Part shown: positions 1-11,621 of the stretch, one piece after another | How positions within the stretch are numbered: position 1 is the stretch's first letter | Layout of the letters: each line of letters starts with the position of its first letter | Origin: Nicotiana tabacum | Taxonomy: Eukaryota; Streptophyta; Magnoliopsida; Solanales; Solanaceae | Direction of reading: 5' to 3' | Assembly: GCF_000715075.1 (NCBI RefSeq) | Contig: NC_134096.1 | Span: 62,133,854 to 62,197,853, forward strand | DNA: 64,000 nucleotides | Made by a program: the position numbers and the translations under genes | Notes under the pieces: generated by a model | Seen by the model: the letters and a program-made list of their open reading frames with translations, nothing else | Told to the model about the DNA's origin: nothing | Database searches by the model: none

Positions 1-7
1 GACATAC

Positions 8-70
8 CAGCCCCATCATGCACATAAAGAACCTGACAACATCATTGATGCTAACTCCATGCATCTTTTT
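8..70 (-). CDS. possible internal exon of an unidentified host gene
   Basis: On the minus strand this 63-bp block follows an acceptor-like TTTGTGTTTGCACAG and precedes a donor-like GTATGTC at the window edge. It reads as 21 open codons with the product KKMHGVSINDVVRFFMCMML-like (a basic start, then SINDVV and a hydrophobic end). The length is a multiple of three. I do not recognise the family. It lies in unique-looking sequence next to repeats, so it could be host gene or chance. No other exon is visible because the window begins here. Confidence 0.2.
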
Positions 71-415
71 CTGTGCAAACACAAACGTAGGTTAAATTTC
101 TCAAGCCCTTCCAAATTAGAATTTATAGGTAACTCTTTGTGATACCAGATTTTGGTAAAAATGACATAAAATCAACTACCCAGCAGAGTTAGAGAGCTTA
201 AGACTTTAGTAGCACAAAATAAAAAAGGCAATAAATTAAAGCATATGGTAAAGTGGAGATGAGACTTCTTAAATTTTTAAAAAAAGTTTATATGGATCAG
301 ACTCCTTTTTAATCTCCACTATTAAATCTAATGGACCAGATTTATTTGGGTAGAAAGAAAAACGCATATGGCCATATTTAACTTGAAAGATTCAAATTTA
401 AAACAAAATTAGAGA
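71..415. other. AT-rich non-repeat sequence, no gene seen
   Basis: This stretch has no long ORF and no similarity to the LTRs elsewhere in the window. If 8-70 is an exon, this is its upstream intron or flank on the minus strand. It ends abruptly at about 416 where element-B-like sequence begins. Confidence 0.4.
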
Positions 416-3107
416 TTTCTGTGTGCTGATGTGATTTCTGTGTGCTTGTGATTCCATGGATGAAGTGCGAGATGTGATTTCTGTGTGCTTGTGATTCCAT
501 GGATGAAGTGCGAGATGTGATTTCTGTGTGCTGATGATGGGCCAGTCTGGAGGACTTGAGGCCGGGTTATGACTGTGGCTTGACCACGGGGATTTCGGTT
601 GTGTGAGCACGTGCTTTGGACTTATAAGTCCAGTAATATCCCTACGAGTGGAATTTGTGGCTCGATGAGCGGTGGAGTGGCTTTGTGATGAGTATGATGT
701 GATTGCGGGATGTGTTAAGATGGTTTGAATGTGACGAGAAGTGTTTCCTTGAAATGTAAAGAAGGGGCCATTGGGTGCTTGTTTTTCGTTTTGATGTGAC
801 GTACATTCTCGAATATGAATGTTTTGAAGGATCTTTCACGTTGTTAAATTTTGGGACAAATTAAATTCTCATGTCTTGTTAATGAGTTGGACTCAGAAAG
901 ATTAAGTGATTGCATAGTAATTGGAATTGCGAAAGGGTATAACAAGATACCAATTTGAGATTAAATAGGTAGGTTATCCCATGCGGAGTAATCTACGTTA
1001 ATGTGTTCCTTATAATGTGAGTGGAGAGTTTCTTTACTGCCAGCGGAGTGTATGTGTTGAGATTTAAATTTGAATCTGGTTGAGAAAGTTGATTTGAGTG
1101 TCAAGAGAATGAATGCGAGCTTAGCGGATGATTGAGGTATTTTTATGGTTGGCGATGTATGAGCTTGAGAAGAATTTTTGTTGAACTGACTGCGGTATTA
1201 TGGCAGTAATAGAGTATGGGTATTGTGAGTTATCGAGTGTTTTAATCTATGGCTTTGAGCCAAGTGGGGGAGCCTGTTATTAATAATTCAATTCATATTT
1301 ATATCTTAAATTTTAGTTTTGGTCTAAGGCATACTTGTGGATTAGTTATGACTTGCAAAGGTTGAGATCGAGGATGACTCGAGTACTGATATTACTAAAT
1401 ATGGGTTATATTGCGCTTTATGAGTATATAAAAATCATGGGATGACTAAGTTGTTATTTTTGAATGATGTAGTGCGCATGGAGAATGAATTTGATCGGTG
1501 GTGTTGAGGCAGGGTTACCTTTTTGTGTGTTGCTGTGCTAATGGGGCACATGTCTTTCAGCCCGTTTGGACGGTGTAATTTAGATTTGAGAAATGTGGGC
1601 GACTCCCGGGAAGGTTCTAATGGGTTAGAGATTTATATGTAGCAATCGAGATTTTTTTGGATTTCTGTATGGATAGAATCTGAGATTTATATTTAATGGT
1701 GTGGACTTGCGGTAATTCTGTATGGCTATGGATTCTACATTCCAGTATAAGAAAGGTAAATGAATAGTTTTAAATTCACATAAGGTCTTTCAGAGTGGGT
1801 GTCTTGGTTGTGGTACTTTGTGGTGCTTAAGAAGAATACAATGGCTTATGGGCCTTAGGGTGGTGTGGTTTTATGTTATGGTGTCTTATAGTGAGCTTTG
1901 GGTAAGGATCGTAGTATTCTGACAAGGAGAAGTGTCAACTTGAGGGTAATTCAGAAGAAACTCAGAGAAAATAGGACAACTGGGTAGTAGGCTAGACCAA
2001 TATGGTAATGGTATGATCGGTTCTTTTGGGTGATTATGATGTGGTGAGGCTGTACAAATGTTTTGGTGGCAATATTCTTAGGTTTGGTGACCTGCGTGGC
2101 TTGGTCGAGTTAGAGGAATTCAGTTCTGATAGCTTTGTTATGTGCAAATGGATTTCAAAGTGTTCTTGATGGTTTCTACCATGGTTTGAACTAGATATTT
2201 TCTATCAGTGTGTGGAACGTGTTATGTATTGTGATTTCCTCCTGGAAGGAAGCAAGAGTAAGGATTCTAACTGACCGGGTATGTAATTTACTGGTGACTC
2301 AGAGTGTTAATGAGGTTATTGTGTTTTCATGTAATGGCCTAATAGTGGCGGCGTGTGGAGTGAGACTGAAATTTGCATGTGCAAGTATACGGTTCAGCTT
2401 TGAAGGGATGGTCATAAATTCTTAGACAACATGGGTGGTTCCAAATGACTAGGTGAATACTATAACTAGTTGGTATTACATGAGAAGGGTGCGTATTTCA
2501 GAAGGCGCATTGTGTTTTAACTTACGAATATTTTATTAGTATTACGGTACTCACCTGGTTGATAGACTGCTGGTATTCAAGTTTTTTGCTATGTGGCACG
2601 AAACATTTTTAGAAGAATTCGTCGTGGGTTGATTGTGCAAGAAAGATGTGTTAGTCATTGGAGTGCTGGAGTTGGGACCAGTTACGGTGATTCATGTATC
2701 CTGTGAATTTGGAGACCGGGAGTTCTCAGAAGCATATTGTTTCAGGGTTGCGACCAGTTTGAGGTGAGTATTTTATTTAAACTCAGTTGAGGCACTAGTT
2801 GCATTAATTATTTATGATAGCTACACGCTACGAGTATGTATATATGTGAGGTTTGAGCCCACGTACTGGCACTGGGGCAATCGTCCGTGCGATTGATGTT
2901 AAAGTGAGCTCTAGAAGAGCTGGTTACCATTATTAGATTCGTGTGTCTTGGTTATACTATATATGATGAGCTTATAGCATTACAGTTGTGGTGGTGCTTT
3001 TTGAACTTGCAATATCGTTCTATTAGTTGAGACATTTTCCATTTTTGGGTACCCGGATTGCGCAGTTATGGCTTGAGTTATATTGTTGTGGCGTGTCTAT
3101 GGGATAA
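416..3107 (+). mobile_element. inverted, truncated copy of the non-coding interior of element B (LARD-like)
   Basis: Read on the plus strand, this region matches the reverse complement of about 14930-17990 within element B. Examples are 1200-1280 against 17170-17260, 2480-2580 against 15900-15990, and 2980-3090 against 14950-15090. It carries no ORF above about 70 codons, like its partner. It lacks the LTRs, PBS and leader of B at its left end and the PPT end at its right, where it abuts the LTR stub of element A. It is therefore a fragment of a second, oppositely oriented member of the same non-autonomous family. Confidence 0.8.
431..535. repeat. 43-bp tandem repeat, about 2.4 copies
   Basis: The unit starts GTGATTTCTGTGTGCTTG at 431, 474 and 517 (exact 43-bp steps) and includes ATTCCATGGATGAAGTGCG. 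The matching place in element B (about 17930-17965) has one copy, so the expansion is local to this copy. The short ORF over it is a by-product of the repeat. Confidence 0.85.
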
Positions 3108-3168
3108 TTGTCTTTAATAATAGGGGAACGGGATTCTAAAAGTCAAAATGACATGTTGGGTCATTACA
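3108..3168 (-). repeat. 3' LTR stub of element A
   Basis: GGGGAACGGGATTCTAAAAG and the terminus GGGTCATTACA match the right end of the 5' LTR at about 10728-10774. The remaining 2.6 kb of LTR is missing and is replaced by element-B-like interior, which indicates a deletion or recombination junction at about 3108-3120. Confidence 0.75.
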
Positions 3169-3182
3169 TTATCCACCTTTTA
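3169..3182 (-). other. degenerate polypurine tract of element A
   Basis: The pyrimidine run next to the LTR stub reads TTATCCACCTTTTA. Elements B and C have TCCTCCCCC here, so the primer site for plus-strand synthesis has lost most of its purine run. Confidence 0.55.
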
Positions 3183-3185
3183 AAC

Positions 3186-4580
3186 AAACGTTCGTCCTCG
3201 AGCGGGTTTAGAATTGTATCTGTAGTGCTGAATATATATGGATATCTGCTCCGTATGTTTTTCTCGGCCTTCCAAGCCGCTTCCTCGACTGGTTGGCCCC
3301 TCCACTAGACCTTTACTGCAGAAATCCTCTTGGACCTCAACTGGCGAACCTGTTTATCAACAATGGCAACTGGTTCTTCTTCATAGCCCAAACTATTATC
3401 TAGTTGAACTGTGCTTAAGTCTAACACATGTGATAGGTCGGCATGATACTTCCGGAGCATAGATACATGGAAAACCAGATGAACTCCTGATAGGCTGGGA
3501 GGCAATGCAAGCTCATAAACAACCTCCCCAACTCGTCTCAACACCTCAAATGGGACTATAAACCTTGGGCTCAATGTCCCCCTTTTCCCAAATCTCATGA
3601 TTCCTTTCATCGGCGAAACTTTCAAGAGAACTTTTTCACCCACCATAAATGATAAATCACGCGCTTTCTAATCCGCGTAACTCTTCTGTCTGGACTGTAG
3701 TGTACGAAGTCGCTCCTGATTCAACTTTACCTTTTCCAAGGAATCCTTTACCAAATCAGTACCATATAACTTAGCCTCACCAGGCTCAAACCATCTGATG
3801 GGAAAACGACATCGCCGACCATATAAAGCCTCAAATAGATCCATCTCGATGTTGGATTAGTAACTGTTATTATAAGCAAACTCGGCCAAAGGCAAGAAAC
3901 GATCCCACTGACCTCCAAAGTCAATCACACATGCCCTGAGCATATCCTCCAAAATATGAATTGTCCGTTTTGACTACCCGTCGGTATGTGGATGAAAGGT
4001 TGTGCTGAGCTCTAGACGGGTCCCCAATTCACTCTGTACAGCTCTCGAGAAATGTGAAGTAAACTGAGGGCCTCTATCTGATATGATAGAAATTGGCACA
4101 CCGTGCAACTGAACTATCTCCTGAATATATATCTGGGCCAACCTCTCTGAAGTATACATAGTAACTATCTCCTGAATATAAATTTGGGCCAACCTCTCTG
4201 ATATATACATAGTCACAATAGGAATAAAGTATGCCGACTTGGTCAACCTGTCGACAATGACCCAAACTGCATCAAACTTCCGCAAGGTCCGTGACAACCC
4301 AACTACACAGTCCATAGTGATGCGTTCCCGTTTCCACTCTGGTATAGTCATCTGCTGAAGTAGGCCACCTAGCCTCTGGTGCTCATATTTAACTTGTTGG
4401 CAATTTAGACACCTAGATACATACTCAACTATGTCCTTTTTCATTTGTCGCCACCAATAATGCTGCTTCAGGTCACGATATATCTTCGTAGCACCTGGAT
4501 GAATAGAATACCGAGAATTGTGTGCTTCCTCTTGGATCTTTTTCCTCAATCCATCCACATTAGGAACACATAGACGATCC
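3186..4580 (-). pseudogene. element A integrase with C-terminal chromodomain (broken)
   Basis: Integrase joins retrotransposon cDNA to the chromosome. The zinc-finger part is seen as [10 protein letters not shown] followed by [11 protein letters not shown] (about 4380-4520). The core has its first Asp in ITMDCVVG and its second in [11 protein letters not shown]. The expected GQSERT motif is TDG-stop-SKRT: the third catalytic residue Glu is Lys at 3968-3970, and a TAG stands at 3974-3976. A 51-bp tandem duplication lies between the two Asp motifs. The C-terminal part (3305-3646) has the GKVLLKVSPMKG-type and FHVSMLRKYH motifs, and after a stop the chromodomain-like WRGQPVEEAAW. The frame is continuous with the RT but has several stops. 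It cannot encode active integrase. Confidence 0.88.
4112..4213 (-). repeat. 51-bp tandem duplication inside element A integrase
   Basis: AACTATCTCCTGAATATA begins at 4112 and again at 4163. Each unit encodes 17 residues ending [13 protein letters not shown], so the frame is kept. Elements C and D-type integrases have one copy here. Confidence 0.9.
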
Positions 4581-4839
4581 TGGAGTCGCAGAACACCATC
4601 CGCTCTAATAGTAACTTCCTTGGAACCACCCCGTAGTACTGTTTCTCGAAGAACCATAATGTGTGGATCATCATACTGGCGAACCTTGATCTGCTCAGAT
4701 AGTGAAGACTGAGCTACAACACATGCAAGAACTCGGCTGGGATCTGAAATATCCAGCCTCACAAGTTTGTTGGCCAAGGACTGAATATCCAAAGCAAATG
4801 GCCTCTCCTCTGCTGAAATGAAGGCCAAACTATCCATAC

Positions 4840-5330
4840 TCTCCGCCTTTCTACTCAAGGCGTCTGTAACCACATTTGCTTTGCTCAGATGATATAGGAT
4901 AGTAATATCATAATCTTTCAGTAACTCCAGCCATCTGCGCTGCCTCAAATTTAGGTCCCTCTGCTTGAACAAATGTTGCAAACTGCGAAGATCAGTGTAA
5001 ACTTCACAAGACACCCCATAAAGATAATGCCTCCAAATCATTAGAGCATAAACAATCGCAGTTAACTCCAAATCATGTATCGGATAATTCTTCTCGTGGG
5101 GCTTCAGCTAGCATGAAGCATATGCAATAACTCGCCTTTCCTGCATTAATACACAACCCAAGCCAATGTGTGAAGTGCCACAATACATTGTATACATCCC
5201 CAAACCGGAAGGCAACACTAACACTGGTGTTGTAGTCAATGCTTCCTTGAGCTTCTGAAAGCTCACCTCACAATTATCGGACCATCGGAACATAGCACCC
5301 TTCTAGGTTAATTTGGTAAAAGGTGTTGCA
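4840..5330 (-). pseudogene. element A RNase H domain (broken)
   Basis: RNase H removes the RNA strand of the RNA:DNA hybrid during reverse transcription. Expected motifs are visible: [40 protein letters not shown] and VVTDALSRK. The first catalytic Asp is Gly at 5177-5179 (YCGTS where element C has YCDAS). A stop at about 5108 splits the domain, and the conserved YTDHRSLQ is YTDLRSLQ. It lies in frame between RT and integrase. Confidence 0.85.
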
Positions 5331-5416
5331 ATAGATGAAAAACCTTCAACGGACCGGCGATAATAACCTGCTAAACCCAGAAAACTCCTGATCTCAGTCG
5401 CCGAAGTAGGACGATG

Positions 5417-6200
5417 CTAATTCTGAACCGCCTCAATCTTTTTGGGATCAACCTTAATATCCTCGCCCGATACAATATGCCCCAAAAATGCTACAGACTC
5501 TAGCCAGAACTCATATTTAGAGAACTTAGCATATAGCTTTTGTTCCCGCAACGTCTGAAGCACTACTCTCATATGCTGCTCATGATCCTCCTTATTTTGC
5601 GAGTAGATCAAAATGTCATCAATGAAGACAATGACAAACGAATCAATATATGTCCTGAATACGCTGTTCATCAGATCCATAAACATTGTCGGGGCGTTAG
5701 TTAAACCGAATGACATCACCAGAAACTCATAATGACCATATCTAGTCCGGAAAGCAGTCTTCGGAACATCCGAATCCCAAATCTTCAACTGATGGTACCT
5801 CGACCTTAAGTCGATCTTAGAGAACACCCTAGCACCCTGCAACTGGTCAAATAGATCATCAATAAGCGACAACGGGTACTTGTTCTTAATAGTGACTTTG
5901 TTCAATTTGCGATAATCAATACACATCCGCATTGTTCCATCCTTCTTCTTCACAAATAATACCGGTGCACCCCAAGGCGATACACTCGATATAACGAATC
6001 CTTTGTCTAGTAACTCTTCAAGATGTTCTTTCAATTCTTTCGGAGCCATGCGATACAGTGGGATAGATATAGGTTGGGTATCTGGAGCCAGGTAAATACA
6101 TAAATCAATATCACGATCAGGTGGCATACTTGGAAGATCTAAAGGAAATAACATCGGAGAACTCCCGAACTACAGGCACAGAATCAATAGCCGGAGTCTC
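5417..6200 (-). pseudogene. element A reverse transcriptase
   Basis: This is the best preserved part of A: 245 codons open. It shows [75 protein letters not shown] and the catalytic [17 protein letters not shown] is intact, and the palm and fingers look complete. The frame ends at 5417-5419 in AVQN-stop, just before the RT connection LGLAGYYRR. It makes cDNA from the element RNA as part of a gag-pol polyprotein. The upstream frame is lost by a frameshift near the protease. Confidence 0.9.
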
Positions 6201-6311
6201 TGCAGTAGTATCCCGAACATAGGCTAGATAAGCCAAACAACCCTTCTCAACCATATGTTGATCCTTCATAAAAGAAATAGCCCGATTAAATGAACTAACA
6301 GTTGAACCCTT

Positions 6312-6671
6312 CTACTCCAGCCTAGGAAACACTAGCATAGCCAAGGTAACAGTCTTGGCATAACAATATAGAATAGCATGATATGGAGATAACCAGTCCA
6401 TGCCCAGAATAATTTCAAAGTCAGTCATCTCAAGTAGTAGAAGATTTGCTCTACTTTCATAAGCACAGAATATAATAATACAGGACCGGTAGATCCAGTT
6501 TACAATAACAGAATCGCCCACAAGAGTGGACACATAAATAGGAGTACTCAAGGACTCACGAGAAATACTTAGGAAATGAGCAAATAAATATGACACATAT
6601 GAATACGTAGATCCTGGATCAAATAATACTGAGGCATCTTTGCCGCAAACAGAAATAATACATGTAATCAC
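6312..6671 (-). pseudogene. element A aspartic protease
   Basis: The retropepsin motif is VLFDPGSTYSYVS, with the catalytic Asp at about 6618-6620, followed by the conserved FEIILGMDWLSPYHAI. The protease would cut the gag-pol polyprotein. This piece of 119 codons is open, but it is out of frame with both the gag upstream and the RT downstream. The Asp-Pro-Gly form of the active site is also seen in element D, so it is probably normal for this family. Confidence 0.85.
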
Positions 6672-6779
6672 GGCATTTGAGGCCTCTGCATTTAGTCTGA
6701 CCGGAAAAACATAGAACCAAGCTGGAGTGCCAACTGGCTAGCCTCCACCTCTAGGACAACCCTTACCCACCTGTCCTCC

Positions 6780-8051
6780 ACCTCTTGGTGGTCGAACAAC
6801 TGGTGGAGCAACTAGTCTGGAACTAGTTTACCCCGAAGCCTGGGGCAGAATCTCCGTATGTAACTGGGATCCTCGCACTCGTAACAACTCTTTGGTGCGA
6901 TGGGATGCTGACTAAGTGTCTGGCCTTGGCGACCTGAATACCCACTGGAAGGACCTTGAATAGTTGGTGGGCGATAAAAACTCTCTGGTATAGCACTGAG
7001 ATAAGGTCGCACTGGAGGATGCTGGATATGGGGGCCTGCTGGACTGCCCTCTCACGAACTGACCTCTGCCCCCAGATGGAGCACCTCTGAACTCTCCAGA
7101 ATACCTAAACCGCTTATCTCTAGTAACCTGCTCTCAGCTACGCTGACGCACACCCTCAATTCTCTGGGCAATCTCCACGACTAGCTCATAAGAAGTACCC
7201 ATCTCAACCTCTCGAGCCATAGTGGCCTGAATGCCAGTATGTAAACCCGCAATAAACCTCTGCACTCTCCCTGCCTTAGTAGGGAGTATCATAAGTGCAT
7301 GGCGAGATAACTTAGAGAACCTCGCCTCATAATCGGTCATTGACATCTGACCTTGCTGGAGCTACTCAAACTGAAACCTCAACTCTTCCCTCTGGGAGGG
7401 TGGAATATACATGTCCAGGAAAATACAGGTGAACATGTCCCAAGTCATAGGAGGAGAATCTGCTGGTCTGCCAAGAATATAAGACTTCCACCATCTACGG
7501 ACTCTACCCTTTAGCTGAAAAGTTGCAAAGTTTACCCCATGAAACTCCAATATCCTCATGTTGTACAGTCTATCCCTACACCGATCAATGAAATCCTGGG
7601 GATCCTCATGTCGCTCACCCCCAAAGACAAGAGGATGTAGTCTAGTCCATCTGTCCAATAGTTTTTGCGGATCAGCGGCTGCAGTTGGCAAAGGCTCAGG
7701 TGTAGCTGCTGCCACTGGCTGGGCTCCACCCACGGGTAGTGAACCTTGGGTCTGATTTACAGCAACTGCCTGCCCATGAGACTGCGCGGTAGGGTTTTGT
7801 GCTCCCCCGAACGCCTGAAATATGGCTGTGTCTGCCGGAAATAAACCGACCTGAGTCATAGTGTCCATGAACAGCAGCATACCCCATGACATCCTGAAAT
7901 CCCGGTGCAGATGTGAAATCCACCGGAGTTGGCTCTGCCACAGGCACCTCACCATGTTCCTAAATAATAGGGTTCTCTGTTGGACCCACTGGCGGCATAA
8001 CTGGAACAGTCTCCGTACCGACCCGCAAGACTCTATTAGGTTTGCTCATAA
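6780..8051 (-). pseudogene. element A gag (nucleocapsid-type, frameshifted)
   Basis: Gag forms the virus-like particle. A likely start is MSKPNRVLRVG at 8051, about 20 bp inside the PBS. The capsid region is seen in three pieces: DPQKLLDRWTRLHPLVFGG and RRWWKSYILGRP (7362-7955), MSMTDYEARFSKLSRHALMI (7134-7346), and a zinc knuckle at about 6845-6886. The knuckle reads CYECEDPSYIRRFC, so the His of the CCHC motif is Tyr. An early stop follows ENPII, and frameshifts occur near 7880 and between 7134 and 7012. ORFs on the plus strand here are shadows. Confidence 0.85.
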
Positions 8052-8070
8052 CTTGTGAGACCTATGTGAA

Positions 8071-8088
8071 CCTAGTTCTCTGATACCA
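8071..8088 (-). other. primer binding site of element A
   Basis: On the minus strand it reads TGGTATCAGAGAACTAGG, three bases from the LTR. TGGTATCAGAG is the usual complement of the initiator-Met tRNA 3' end used by Tekay-type elements. Confidence 0.85.
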
Positions 8089-8091
8089 TGT

Positions 8092-10774
8092 TGTCACGAT
8101 CCAATTTTCACTATAAGTCGTGATGGCGCCCAACACTACAGCTAGGCAAGCCAACTAGTAATTTAAACCCATATTATATTATTTAAAATTAATCGAGTAA
8201 TTAAACTCTTCTTACTTGCAAGATTTAAAACATTATGAAAAGAACTGGTAAATTAAAATAACCAAGAAAATAATTAAATCAAAACATTCTACTAGTGTGT
8301 GTGCCAAGACCTGGTGTCATAAGTGTATGAGCATCTAGTAGATTATATAAAACTCCAAATACTGTCTGAAATAAAATTGATAGAATGTAAATACAAGAAG
8401 TGACACTGGTAGCTGCAGAACGGCTCAGAAAGGCAGCTCACTACTATGCCTCTGGATAACATGGGTGTAAGATGATAGGTCCTCCACTAGTACTTGCCTC
8501 AAGTCCTGCACAAAAAATGCAGCAAATATAGTGTGAGTACGTAAACAACGTGTACCGAGTAAGTATCAAGCCTAATTTCGAAGTGGTAGAGATGAGATGG
8601 TCGACTTTGACATTCACTAAGGGTCAACAATAATAAATAGAATGAAATAGAATTATTTAAATCAGCATGATTTACAGAGTTAATCAATATTTTTTTTTCA
8701 ATTAGCAGAAATAATAAAAATCCTTCAAATACAATAATTTCTAATCTATTAATTAAATCCACAATCTGCAAGAAAAATAGCAAGGTATTGTGTAATTATT
8801 ATTATTAGGCATGATTTCTACCGAGGTCATACGGCCCGTTCCGGAGTATCGTGTATACTGCCGAGGGATGTGCAGCGCGATCCATAGATGCATCTATCCT
8901 GCCGAGGCGTTCGGCCCGCTCCACAAGAAAGGAGGACATTTTCTTATGTACCTCTGGAAGGAGAGTATATTTATTATAAGATCAATTCGAGAGGATGGAC
9001 AATTCTTTTAACAATTAATTAATTTAAACAGAAAATTTAAGCATATGAGATTTTAATCTTTTAATATTTTTCCCTAACAATTCACAATATAAATATCAAA
9101 TAATATTAATTAAACAAAGAATACAATTTTCACACGTAATTCATGCTTTGAGTCCTAAACTACCCGGACTTTAGCATAGATAGTAGCTACGTACGGACTC
9201 TCGTCACCTCGTGCGTATGTAGAACCCCACAATTAGCAATAATTATTAATTTAATCACCTATGAGGAAATTTCCTCCTCACAAGATTAGGCAAGAGACTT
9301 ACCTCAACTTGCTCCGATTTAATCCAATAGTAGGCCTTTTCCCCGATTATCCAACTCTGAATGGCTTGAATCTAGCCAAAATAATTCGATACAATCACTA
9401 AAAATAATAGGAATCAATTTATAAGAAAATACTATATTTTTCAATAAAATCCAAAATAAATTAAAAAGATTTCTGTGGGGCCCACATCTCGAAATCCTGT
9501 GAAAGTTATGAAATCTGACAACCCATTCAATTATGAGTCCAACTATACCAGTTTCACTCAAATCCGACTCCGAATCAATACCGAAATCTCAAAAATTCAT
9601 TTCTATAAGATTTCTAAAATTGTTCCAAAATTTCAATCTCAAAACACTAATTAAATGGTGAAAACAATGATATATTCTTGTATATTGACCAAATCCGAGT
9701 TAGAATCACTTACCCCAATGTCTTTCCGTGAAAATCTATCAAATGTCGCATCTGCTCAAGCTCCAATTTGTTAAAAATGGAGAATGGGACAAAGTCCCCT
9801 CCGTTATAGTTTTGCCCAAGCAGCCTTCGGAACTACCTCGATCCTCGGCCTCGATCGTGGCTTTGATCATGGCCCTCGAGCCTGGGCCTCGATCGTAATT
9901 TCGATCATGGCCCTCAAGCCTGGGCCTCGATCGTGGCTTCGATCATGGCCCTCGAGCCTGTGCCTTTGATTGTGACCCTCGAGCCCTGCCTTCGATCATG
10001 ACCCTTGATCGTGGCTTCGATCTTCGGTCTCAATCCTGGGCTCGACCATGACTTCGATTTCAGCCCCGAATTTCCCGCAGAAAGAAAAAATTGCAGCAGG
10101 TGTTTTAAGTCCAACTTATGATCCATTAACCATCCGAAACTCACCCGAGGCCCTCGGAACCTCAACTAAATATACCAAAAAGTCCTAAAACATCATACGA
10201 ACTTATTTGAAATCTCAAATCACATAAAACGACGCTAAAACCACGAATCATACTCCAATTCAAACTTAAAGAAACATAAAATTTCCAACTTCTACATTTG
10301 ATGTCGAAACTTATCAAATCAAGTTTGATTGACCTAAAATTTTGCACACAAGTCATAAATGACATAACGGAGCTATAAAAATTTTCGAAACTGGATTCCG
10401 ATCCCGATATCAAAAAGTTAACTCTCCGATCAAACTTCCAAATTTAAATTCTTGTTTTAGCCATTTCAAGCCTAATTTAACTACGGACTTCCAAATAAAA
10501 TTCCGAACACGCTCCTAAGTCCAAAATCACCATACAGTGATATTGGAACCGTCAAATCCTGATTCCGGGGTCGTTTTTCCAAAATGTTGGCCGAAGTCAA
10601 ACTTAGCATTTTAAGGCCAACTTAAGGAACCAAGTGTTCCGATTTCAGCCCGAACACTTCCAAATCACGAACCAACCATCCCCGCAAGTCATAAATTAAT
10701 AAAAGCATATACATGGAGTTTTATTTAGGGGAACATGGTTCTAAAAGTCAAAAATGACCGGTTGGGTCATTACA
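8092..10774 (-). repeat. 5' LTR of element A (2683 bp)
   Basis: The plus strand runs from TGTCACGATCC to GGGTCATTACA, giving TG...CA ends. It follows the PBS directly. Inside are the conserved Tekay-LTR blocks: CTTACCTCAA near 9300, a GC-rich word module at 9826-10070, and ATCCGAAACTCACCCGAGG near 10135. It would hold the promoter and the polyadenylation signals of the element, but I cannot place them confidently. No gene is present. Confidence 0.88.
9826..10070. repeat. GC-rich palindromic word module in the LTR of A (TCGATCGTGG/TCGATCATGG words)
   Basis: About ten imperfect copies of the words CTCGATCGTGG, TTCGATCATGG and CCCTCGAGCCTGGG follow one another without a fixed period. CGATCG and CTCGAG are perfect palindromes. 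The module sits between conserved LTR blocks at the same place as the different word modules of elements B, C and D. Confidence 0.85.
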
Positions 10775-11616
10775 AATTATATGTAAATAACCTTAAAATT
10801 TAAACCTTCTAAATAATTATAGATAATCGTTAGATATTAACTAAGAACACTAAATGAAAAAAGACTAAAATTTTCTCAAATCTCGTAGTGATAATTTTAT
10901 TTTTTCACCATTCTCATGGTGTCATTGGAACCTAAAAATAGCCACAAAGCGAAATAATAACTCGTATTTATGGCAAAGCACAAAGGTTGACACAATATGA
11001 ACGATTCTTTGGTTATGACGTGACTCTTTTACTACGACTTGAACTCTTATTTGGTATGCTGACATCCTTCAAAAAATATTTCTATTTTAAAATTCTAATT
11101 TCTAAAACTTTATATATATTTCAATAATGATTATCTTTATAATGATGCAAGTGAAGATGTTATCCTTAATTTAAAATCTACTTTAAACGGGTATCTAAAA
11201 GTTTAAATGATTCTTTAGCCGGTAAAACTTTATTTCAGTATGACTCCGTTTTGAGTTTATCGATATCTCTAGCCATAGATTTTAAATTTTGAATACGCTA
11301 TGTAAACAAATTTTTTGTTCTTTGAAGCACTAAATGTTAAATTAGTTGATTGTTATTATATAACATTGCATATATTATCATAAAATTGCCAAGTAGTTTT
11401 TTCTCCACACCATACTTGGCTTAACCTCAATGTGAACTACTCAAATTGCATTTAAATTCAAATTAAAATATTATATCAGTTTGTTATTAATAGTATTTTT
11501 TTTTAAAATGACACACAGTGTAAATTAAAAAATATATTCTAAGATATCCTTATCTTATAATCTATGTATTTGGGTTTAAAACAATATTTGAAATCGATAA
11601 GATCAGCTTTCAAATT
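10775..11616. other. AT-rich spacer between elements A and B
   Basis: No ORF or known repeat is seen. A short block near 11405-11430 (ACTTGGCTTAACCTCAATG) resembles 21638-21660 (CTTGGCTTAACCACAATG), so the two sides of element B may share an older dispersed repeat. This was contiguous with 20119 before B inserted. Confidence 0.5.
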
Positions 11617-11621
11617 TTTAT

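Larger units (their letters stand above)
3108..10774 (-). mobile_element. element A: degenerate Ty3 chromovirus of Tekay/Del type
   Basis: The order on the minus strand is 5' LTR (8092-10774), PBS, gag, protease, RT, RNase H, integrase, chromodomain-like tail, PPT and a 3' LTR stub (3108-3168). The order with integrase last, the long LTR of 2683 bp, the initiator-Met type PBS and the tail motif RGQPVEEAAW are typical of Tekay/Del chromoviruses. RT to chromodomain stays in one frame broken by several stops. There are frameshifts between gag parts, between gag and protease and between protease and RT. No target duplication can be shown because the 3' LTR is truncated. Confidence 0.9.

Noticed and set aside
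431..535. CRISPR-like spacing of repeats
   Set aside because: Units are directly adjacent, without unique spacers. This is a plant genome.
7558..8058. Plus-strand ORFs opposite the gag of element A
   Set aside because: Shadows of the minus-strand gag, with no domain.
8071..8088. tRNA gene
   Set aside because: Only the 18-nt complement of a tRNA 3' end is present. It is a primer binding site.
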